From the NCBI RefSeq assembly GCF_010093535.1, contig NW_022985222.1, positions 66,686 through 130,685 on the forward strand: a stretch of DNA of 64,000 nucleotides, read 5' to 3'. Origin of the DNA: Lindgomyces ingoldianus (taxonomy: Eukaryota; Ascomycota; Dothideomycetes; Pleosporales; Lindgomycetaceae). How positions within the stretch are numbered: the stretch's first letter is position 1; every line of letters starts with the position of its first letter. The notes beneath the pieces are model-generated. The model saw nothing but the letters and a program-made list of their open reading frames with translations. It made no database searches and was not told where the DNA came from. Shown piece after piece: positions 56,287 to 64,000 of the stretch. The position numbers were made by a program, and so were the translations under genes.

Positions 56287-59200
56287 TTAGTATGCTTCTA
56301 GGGCTTCCATTCTTGCTTTAATCTCTTCCATATCCGCTTCCTAACTAACTATCCTCTCCCTGACGTCAACTAGCTGAATTTGCTGAAGAAAGCTTGGCTA
56401 TTTGCTGGCTAGAAGCGCTTTAGTGAGTCTGTCTGCAAGCATCTTGCTAGAGGGGACATGGACAACCTTAATTGTTTGTCAAGAGACTTCCTGTCAGAGC
56501 TAGTGGTTATGGATGTTGACATGTTAGAGCTTAGTTTAAAGTTAAGATATCTCTTTGTTTACTAGTTAGATTGTCTGCTTGTTGTTGCACTAGATTGTAA
56601 TAGTTAAATTAGGCAGCTTAACCTATAGTTTGTTAAAGAGCATTCTTATAAACATAGCTTCCTTAGTAACTTAAGACAGTGCAAGTAATTCTGCTTTTAT
56701 TGTTAATGTTATAACTGTATCTTATTTATTTACTTGCTATGCAATCTATCTGCTAAATAGTTAAATAACATAGCTCTAAAAGCTCTTCTTATTTAGTGTA
56801 TTGTCTATAAATAACGCATTGCTTGCTACTATAAGGTAGTCTTCTTCTTCTAATTAGAGTGCGTACGTCTGTGTCGCATGTAGGTACAGGATGACTTGAT
56901 TGGCTGCATCCTAATGGTTAGATGCGGGATTTGTGAGAAACTGTGCGAGGTGTGATGTGGCGAAGGCGATGTCTAGTCTTATAGTAACTGCTGCGAAGAG
57001 CAGAGATCTAATCTTCTGCTAATATTAATTTACTTCTAATAGGGTTATAAAACTAGATTGCGGCATAAGTTTAATCCTACTTATAGGTGTAGCGTGCTGC
57101 AGGTCCTTTCTGTTAGCTAGCCTAGCTATCTTGTTAATATATAATGCCTATAACAGCTAAATTATTTATTACTATTAATCTCTAATAATCTTAACTCCTA
57201 GGAACTATTGTAGGTTCTTGCCTCCTATTAGGGTATACTTCTTTTATAACTAGTCTACTACACGCTGTGCATCTGCTTTAGAGCCTTTTTTGTACGCAAT
57301 AATAAGGTTGTCTACGTAGAAGAAGACAAATATTCTAGCTTTAGTTATGCAGTAGGGTTTATGTAAGACAGCTAAAAACTTAAGGCCTTTAAAGGTTGTT
57401 ATAAAATAGTGTTGCTAGAGTAGAGAAGAAATTTATAGGCTGTATAGTGCTTTTTAAAGCTTTAGTATTATACCTAGTTTCTAATAGCCTCTTAGCATCC
57501 GCATGTAGATATCGCGGTTAATTGCTGCATGTACAAACGCGTTAGTTACGTTGTATTATTTAAGCTCTAGGTTAAAGCGTGCAGATATTGCTATTAGCAT
57601 TTAAAATAAGCGTCCTGCTAGGGTAGCAGCGTAGGTATCTTAGGTAGTAATGTTTCTTTATTAATTGCTGCAGACTACTAGTTGCGCCTTGCATTTTTAT
57701 AATTTATAGTGCTTATTAAGCTTATAGGTGTACACCTACATACAATCTAGGATCTGCTGTCTAGCTGCCTTAATTAGCTTTGTTTAGACCTCTGTCTAGG
57801 ATTTTATTGTTTAATAACTATCTAGGTGCGTTCTTTCTGCTGCCTTAAACATCTTATGTAGAAAGTGCTCCTTTAGTTACTTTTAAGTTAATAGCAGAAG
57901 TAGCAGCTAGCTTTTATAAAGTGTCTTTTTTTTAGATAGTATTTTTATTAATGCTACTTTATTTAGCATCTTGCTACTATGCTTTTCTACACTTCTAGAT
58001 CTTATGCTAGCTATAAAGGCTGTAGCCTATAGTATAGTCTTTAACAACTTTATTTAGCTTAGCTTTAGTGCTGCTCTAGCTATTAACTGCATAAGTAATG
58101 CTGCAGGTAGCAGAGTGTTTAGAGGAGATAGATAGTTATCTTTAATCTTCTTTTCTTAATAGTAGCCTAGTAGGTCTACTTTGTTAAAATTTAATGTATT
58201 ATCTATAGTGTTATCTTTATAGAACAACTCTATCTCTAGCTAATAACTAAGTGTTAGAAGCTTAATTATTTTAATGTATATAGTAATTTCTTTTACTATG
58301 TTATGCATAAGGTTATTTATTAGGTCTTTAGGCTTACTACTAAAGATTAAGTGTTTATTAAAAATAACATTATGTGTATAAATTACTTTTACTAGCAGTA
58401 GTATCTATACGCAGTAGATGTTTAATAATTAGTACCTAACTAGATATCTAATCTACGCCTTTAGGTCTAGCCTCTGTAGCTTAGATTTGTTCTAATGTGT
58501 GTTATTAGTTATTATAAATGCTTTGCAGCTATAGGCTTTTAGATGTGTAAAGCTTAGCTTTTAGATTAATATAATAACTCTATTATTTAAAGCTGCTTGT
58601 GTAAAGAAGATCTTGTATAGTGTCTTTTAGTTATTAGCATAGTTTAGCGTCTAATTGTATAGGTATACGCCTGCTCTAGTAATGTATAGCTATACGTCTT
58701 ATAATAGGTTAGCATCTAGTTGCATAGCCTATAACTTCTTCTTGTTTACACCCCCTAAGTGTTTAGCTCCTCTATTCTAGGCTTGTGTATCTAGTGCTAA
58801 AGGCTTAATAGTTATTCTATGCAATGCTAGCTAGTGTTTTACTTCTAGTTTTACTGTTATAATCTTATTATTAGCTTTAATAACTTTTATAGTAATATTA
58901 TAATAGTTCTTTAAAAAGAGGATAAAAATTATAAAAGCTTTAATAATTAATTTAGTAAGCTTATTATCTTTAAAGTAGAGGTCTTACTAGAGGCTAGAAT
59001 ACTTATTAGTAATTAGTATTTAACTCTGCTTTTTTATAATGCTTTATGCTTTATATGCATAAAAATTAATTAACAGTCTTTTACTAGGTCTGCTATTACT
59101 AATTTGTAGTGTGTAGCTAATTTATTATTATATCTTAGCTATGCTACATAAGTTACATTAGACTATTATAATTTCTTTAATTTACACCCCCTTAGCTTAC

Positions 59201-60990
59201 TGTACAAGGTGTTAAAGTGTAGCTAGTCTAGGGTGTCCTAGACGCTTATGCTATAGCTCTGCTAATGCCTTTTATAGACTATGTTTAGTTCTTATGTTAA
59301 TTATGTGTGTATAATATAAGCCCTTTTGTAGTAGATAGTACTCTAACACCTATTAGCTATAGATCTCTGTAAGATCTCTAATTATTATCCTGTCTAGGGC
59401 CTTTAAAGCAGTTAGCTCTGCTTATGTGTCCTACTAGATTTCTTTCTGTTACAGTAGGCAGAATAAGACTAGGTTGCACAGCAGGTCTAGGCACAGTGCA
59501 GCGTTATAAAGTACAAGACTATATACTTAACTATATATTTTATGCTTACTTTTTAGGCTTAGTATAATTAATTTATAGCTTTAAATCTATATGTAAGAGT
59601 TTCTAGACTAGATAAAGTCTTTTAGTGTTAGTAAATAATAGTTATAGATCTAATTAAAATTATTTATAATATAGCATGTTAAGCCTAAGTTAAGGATAAA
59701 TAATTCTTTTAGCAAATATCTGTTCTAGTTTAAATTAACTATAGCTAGTAATGTAGCTGCCTTAACTCTTAATACTTTCTAGCTTTTAAGTTAGTTTTTT
59801 TGTATCTCTAGTGTAGGTGTATGTAAACTCTTTAGAATTAGTATCTTTAAATTATGTCTACGCTGCTCTTTTAGTAGGCTTTAAAATTCTAAGTTATGCT
59901 TACGCTTTAATGCTATAAGCTCTTTAACTTTCTTATTTAGCATCTACTAGTCTAGTGCTCTGTCTAGATAGACATAGAAGCAGTCCTTTAGTGCATAGAT
60001 ATGTCTACATGTAGGATATTTAGTGCTTCTTGTTTTAGTAGGTTTCTAGCTTAAAAATAACTTTCTATTATCTTCTTAATAATATTAATGTTAAGGTTTA
60101 CTCTATTTTCTTAACATTGTAACTTCTATACTACAGGCGTTTTTATTTATGCCCTAGGTAGTCTTTTTACTTTTAGTAAAGTATAATAAGTTATCTATTA
60201 TAAAGGCAGCTTTATGCTTTTTTATATGTATTAAATAATTTAACATTATATGTTTTTAAAAGCGCTTTATTATTTTTTTTTAATTTATGTTTAGTGCAAA
60301 CTATCTGCTTTCTTAAAAGGTTATAGACTAATAAAGGGCAACTTTATTTATAGTAGTTAAAAAGTCCTTTGCTACAGCATTAAACTGCGTTGTTTCTAGA
60401 ACATTTTGTGTCTCTGCTTCTGTAGCAGCGTAGTCATACTCTGCTAGCTATAGGTCCTATATGCTTGCGTTTCTTAGCAGCTTTAGGGATGTATTATATT
60501 AGTTACGCGCATGTTCTTGTTTAAATTAGTTGTTAACACTTACTATAGCTTTAAGGTTTGTAATCTACTGTCTAAGTAGTTTATCTAGGGAATAGCATGT
60601 ACGCTGCAGATGCAGGCTAACTATTAACTAGATAAAGACAATAATCTGTTAAAGGCTTAATTACTCTCTTTTATAATTATGTCTGTTACTCTTATACTTG
60701 TTAGCCTTAATCTTATAGTATTTAATAGCTTTTTTAAAGGCTCTAACACTACTTGTTAATAGCTTGTTTATGTGCGTAGGCGTTTTAACGTTAGAGGCTA
60801 GTAAAAACTTAGCTATTAGCGGCATCTCTAGAGCTCTTGGTTTAGAGATCATTTGGATGGTCAACTTAGGATCCACTTGCGGCCAGATGCTGTGCGCTAC
60901 ACATCTTGATTGCAGCTGCATCATCCAGGCTCTGTAGTCGGTGTGGTCTCGAAGGACGACTGTCGCGTCTCGAGGAGGCTGGGTGGCCAT
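56287..60990 (-). pseudogene. Copia 4 gag-pol, RIP-inactivated
   Basis: Closely collinear with the copy at 28570-33273. The start ATG is intact at 60988-60990 with 109 open codons (M-A-T-Q-P-P-R-D-A-T ... R-A-W-M-M-Q-L). The RT block is near 57300-57335 (F-Y-V-D-N-L-I-I). The frame ends at 56287-56289 after E-A-L-E-A-Y. The interior is full of stops. The same short interior windows escaped RIP as in copy 2. Confidence 0.85.
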
Positions 60991-61022
60991 TTTGTATTAA
61001 TAGAGGCACTAAGACTCTTAAT

Positions 61023-61850
61023 TGTTAGATTAAAGCACTGTTTCTAGGCTTCCTAAGATAAATAATAGGTTTAGATATAATGTATAGGATAATTAATTAA
61101 TTGTATTAAGTGTGTTAATTTATTAATCCTTTTTCTGCTCTACTTGTGTTGCTCAGCTTTTTGTTCTGCTGATCTGAGTCCCTCGCGCACTAGCCCTATG
61201 CGCGACCAGCTTGCAACATGCTGNNNNNNNNNNNNNNNNNNNNNNNNNNNNNNNNNNNNNNNNNNNNNNNNNNNNNNNNNNNNNNNNNNNNNNNNNNNNN
61301 NNNNNNNNNNNNNNNNNNNNNNNNNNNNNNNNNNNNNNNNNNNNNNNNNNNNNNNNNNNNNNNNNNNNNNNNNNNNNNNNNNNNNNNNNNNNNNNNNNNN
61401 NNNNNNNNNNNNNNNNNNNNNNNNNNNNNNNNNNNNNNNNNNNNNNNNNNNNNNNNNNNNNNNNNNNNNNNNNNNNNNNNNNNNNNNNNNNNNNNNNNNN
61501 NNNNNNNNNNNNNNNNNNNNNNNNNNNNNNNNNNNNNNNNNNNNNNNNNNNNNNNNNNNNNNNNNNNNNNNNNNNNNNNNNNNNNNNNNNNNNNNNNNNN
61601 NNNNNNNNNNNNNNNNNNNNNNNNNNNNNNNNNNNNNNTTTTCTGCTCTACTCGTGTTGCTCGGCTTTTGTTTTTCCGATCCGAGTCCCTCGCGCACTAG
61701 CCCTATGCGCGACTAGCTTGCAACATGCTGCAAAATGCTGCAACATGCAGCAATTTGCAGGAACATACTGTTCAAGCTTATTGCTTGTAGTATGTAGCAG
61801 CTTTCGTCAAGCGTTCCTCCTGTCTTAACAGTAGGTGCGCATATCTAACA
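61023..61850 (-). repeat. Copia LTR sequence broken by a 415-N gap
   Basis: 61023-61223 covers one end of an LTR up to the TGCTGCAA array. After the Ns, 61639-61850 restarts at TTTTCTGCTCTAC, which is upstream of the point already reached, and runs to the LTR end GCGCATATCTAACA. At least about 80 bp of LTR is therefore present twice, indicating two LTRs or an assembly artefact at the array. Confidence 0.8.
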
Positions 61851-62930
61851 TGCTTACACACCTAAGTTGCTTACTTTTACTAAGACTTTACTAAACTACT
61901 CTTTCTACACTAATGTATTCCTAACAACACTACTTAGACGCGCTAAAAGAACATTAGGTACAGCTTACACTTTAAGCTTTTAAATAAAACATAAAACTTT
62001 TAAAGAAACAAGCTACAGCTATATATAGAGTCCTTTAAAAGACAACAAATAACTATAGCGCTAGACAACCTTTATAAGCTAATTCTACAGCAAACTTATA
62101 AAGGCTAGGTAATAATAAGAAGTAGGTAATTATTAAGACTATACTTAAGCTATATGCGCAAGGATGTTCTTCTTAGATAGCATTTATAGCTAATATAGCT
62201 AATCTTTTACACGCTAAGCATAATCTAGGCTATATTAGCATAAACTAGCCTTATACATTTAGAAAGTGTTATCTAGAGCTTAAAGTAACGTTTAAGCATA
62301 GTATAACTATAAAAGAGCCTTTTATAAAGGTTCTAGAGTAATTTAGAGCAGGATTAGCCTTATAAAGAATATTAAAGCTTAGTATAGCATCTAGAATAAT
62401 AACATGTACAACTTTAGCAAGACAGGCTTTATTATAGGCTAAACATTTATTAACTATACTTATGCTTAAAACTTTACTTTAAGCTTTAAATAACACTTTA
62501 TAAATGTACTAGGCTAGTTTATGCTAACATAGCCTAGATTACACTTAGCGTGTAAAGAATTAGCTATATTAGCTATAAATGCTATCTAAGGAGAACATCC
62601 TTGCGCATATAGCTTAAGTATAGTCTTAATAATTACCTGCTTCTTGTTATTACCTAGCCTCTATAAGTTAGCTATAGAATTAGCTTATAAAGGTTGTTAA
62701 GTGCTATAGTTATTTATTTTCTTTTAAATAACTTTATACATAGCTGCAGCACATTTCTTTAAGAGTTTTATATTTTATTTAAAAGCTTAAAGTGTAAGCT
62801 GTATCTAATGTTCTATTAGCACGTCTAAGTAGTGTTATTAGAAATGCATTAGTGTAGAAAAGGTAGTTTAGTAGGGTCTTAGCAAAAGTAAGCAACTTAG
62901 GTGTGTAAGCAACTCGCCTGTGAAGTACGT
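61851..62930. mobile_element. Palindromic pogo derivative, left tip truncated
   Basis: Third copy of the inverted-half pogo derivative. It lacks its first 19 or so bases because the copia LTR abuts at 61850; the right end CTCGCCTGTGAAGTACGT is followed by TA (62931-62932). Here the longer arm is on the left and the shorter on the right, the reverse of 24576-25675, but the arm/spacer junction is at the same position (AAGCATAAGTATAGTTAA on the minus strand). Confidence 0.85.
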
Positions 62931-62932
62931 TA

Positions 62933-63077
62933 GCGCACTTATAGTAACTCTAATTATAAGCACTTTAAAGAAGTAGTTACACGCTTTAAACTTGTAACTT
63001 AAGCTACACTAAACACTAGATAGTTTACCTTATAGAGCTAGAAAGAAGGCTTATAATACTCTACTAAAGTAGTAGAC
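62933..63077. other. Short AT-rich spacer
   Basis: Unassigned, no recognisable motif. Confidence 0.4.
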
Positions 63078-64000
63078 TGTTACAATCCTTACTCCGGCGA
63101 AATAGTATTTTCGAGAGTACGACAGCCTATGGTGGGGGTTAGCGGAAGGGGATAGGACTTAGCTAGATCAGGTGTACAGTCCGTTAAGCAGAGTGTGGGT
63201 ATAGCGGGATAGAGAAGGCAGGCTGTGGTTTAGCCCAGCAGCTGTATAGGGAGCTGGCAAACCTGATCTGTAAGGATAGGAAAGGAGGTATATATAGTGC
63301 AAGATATACAAGGCAGCAATGTCCTCTTTAAAAAGGTTTTAATGTCTCTTAGTCTATTAAGTAGGTAAAGACTAAATAGTAATTATAGCCTTCTAACTAT
63401 AGTTGTAATCATAACTATATACATAGGGTTGCATGTTCTGCATGTTTGCATGCTTGCATGCTTGTGTGGCCTACATAGCCTGCAAGCCTGCAAACCTGCA
63501 GTTCCTATTAGATAATGCATTCTGCAAGGCTTTTCTCTAAAAGCTAAAGCTATTTCTTATCTGTCCTATCATGTAATCTATTTAATGTAGGGTTAAGCTT
63601 CTTCTATCTAACATTGCTTAGGCTGTGTAGGACAGCAGATTAGGTTATTACAGCCTGTCTGTTAGCTATAACACGCAGGCTTCCCTCCTAGCTAGCGTCC
63701 TTGCTGTTACGTTCTTTCTGCTGTAAGCGTTAGGTTTTCTTTTTAGCTAGTGCGTGCCCTTTCTTAAAGCCTAACTTAATATTTAGTTTCCTTAACTATG
63801 CCTTATTAGGTTCCTTGTTCTTCTGTTGTTGCCTGTTGCCTTTGCACTATTACTTGCCTTAATCCTCTTTGTTGTACAAAGATGTGTTCTTATAGCGCTT
63901 GTTGTTTAAGCAGGTCTTCTTACATAATGTCCTTATTATTAGATAAGTGTGTAGAATGTGTGCAAAAAGGTAGTTATTGCAACGCTTTTATATCTAATGT
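63078..64000 (-). repeat. LTR-like sequence related to G2 LTRs, runs to the window end
   Basis: Starts TGTTACAATCCTTACTCC, matching the reverse complement of the G2 LTR end, and shares GGTATATATAGTGCAAGATAT with it (about 63289). Also related to 9515-9800. 63078-63520 is GC-rich and little RIPed, with a GCATGCTT-type short repeat at about 63432-63465. The other end is not identified. From about 63600 on it may be internal element sequence; no protein motif was recognised. Confidence 0.5.

Larger units (their letters stand above)
55867..61850 (-). mobile_element. Ty1/copia retrotransposon, copy 4 (with gap)
   Basis: Same family as copies 1 and 2, minus strand. The 3' LTR is 55867-56237. LTR sequence at the right spans 61023-61850 including a 415-N gap. 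The left flank (CCTTG) and right flank (TGCTT, inside a pogo TIR) do not match, and LTR sequence restarts after the gap, so the right side may be a second LTR or another insertion. A purine tract (GCTGAGGGGGTG on the minus strand) precedes the 3' LTR. Confidence 0.85.

Noticed and set aside
61140..61828. Open frames through the N gap
   Set aside because: Created by unknown bases; no real coding evidence.
1..64000. tRNA or rRNA genes
   Set aside because: No cloverleaf or A/B-box combination was noticed by eye on either strand; a tRNA scan would be needed to exclude them formally.

Overview
The window looks like an AT-rich, transposon-packed block of a filamentous ascomycete (Pezizomycotina) genome shaped by repeat-induced point mutation (RIP). 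The evidence is pervasive TpA, loss of CpA, and almost no long ORFs across 64 kb. Retrotransposon and transposase motifs can still be read in one frame, with stops at expected Trp and Gln codons. No genus can be named from the sequence alone, although effector-like genes inside RIP-degraded AT blocks are well known in Dothideomycetes. No tRNA, rRNA or housekeeping gene was seen.

Layout. 1-4332: Ty3/gypsy chromovirus 'G1' copy A (minus, cut by the window edge), abutting the 3' half of an opposite copy B (4333-6651). 6652-9803: mosaic of LTR pieces, an RT scrap, an 18-bp-period trinucleotide tract and a 290-bp element with 14-bp flanking direct repeats. 9806-10116: Fot1/pogo fragment cut by Ty1/copia copy 1 (10117-15542). 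15543-20650: a Helitron Rep/helicase relic (minus) split by a full-length pogo element (15775-17630). 21830-26904: gypsy fragments of both orientations, a 289-bp relative of the 9225 element and a palindromic pogo derivative (24576-25675). 26905-35574: an older copia element (plus) split by copia copy 2 (28139-33574, minus, TSD AAAGT). 35575-43237: full-length gypsy chromovirus 'G2' with two 583-bp LTRs.

43262-47080 is a non-RIPed, GC-richer island. It carries one convincing host-type gene: a two-exon gene (44398-45480) for a 331-residue secreted, cysteine-free, Gly/Gln/Glu-rich repetitive protein with a putative Kex2 site. A roughly 100-bp imperfect inverted repeat lies on both sides of the island, and a clean 228-bp solo LTR with TSD TTCTA sits at its right edge.

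47182-53928: a second palindromic pogo element, split near its centre by an intact-structure G1 copy (47638-53299, 318-bp LTRs, TSD GTATA). 53931-55866: gypsy pol scrap, pogo scrap and an unrecognised degenerate locus. 55867-61850: copia copy with a sequence gap and duplicated LTR sequence. 61851-62930: third palindromic pogo copy. 63078-end: a little-mutated LTR-like sequence related to G2 LTRs.

The elements form a nested record: Helitron and old gypsy/copia copies were hit by pogo elements at TA sites, and pogo copies were in turn hit by gypsy and copia elements. The mobile elements look inactive as protein coders. The secreted-protein gene is the likely functional cargo.
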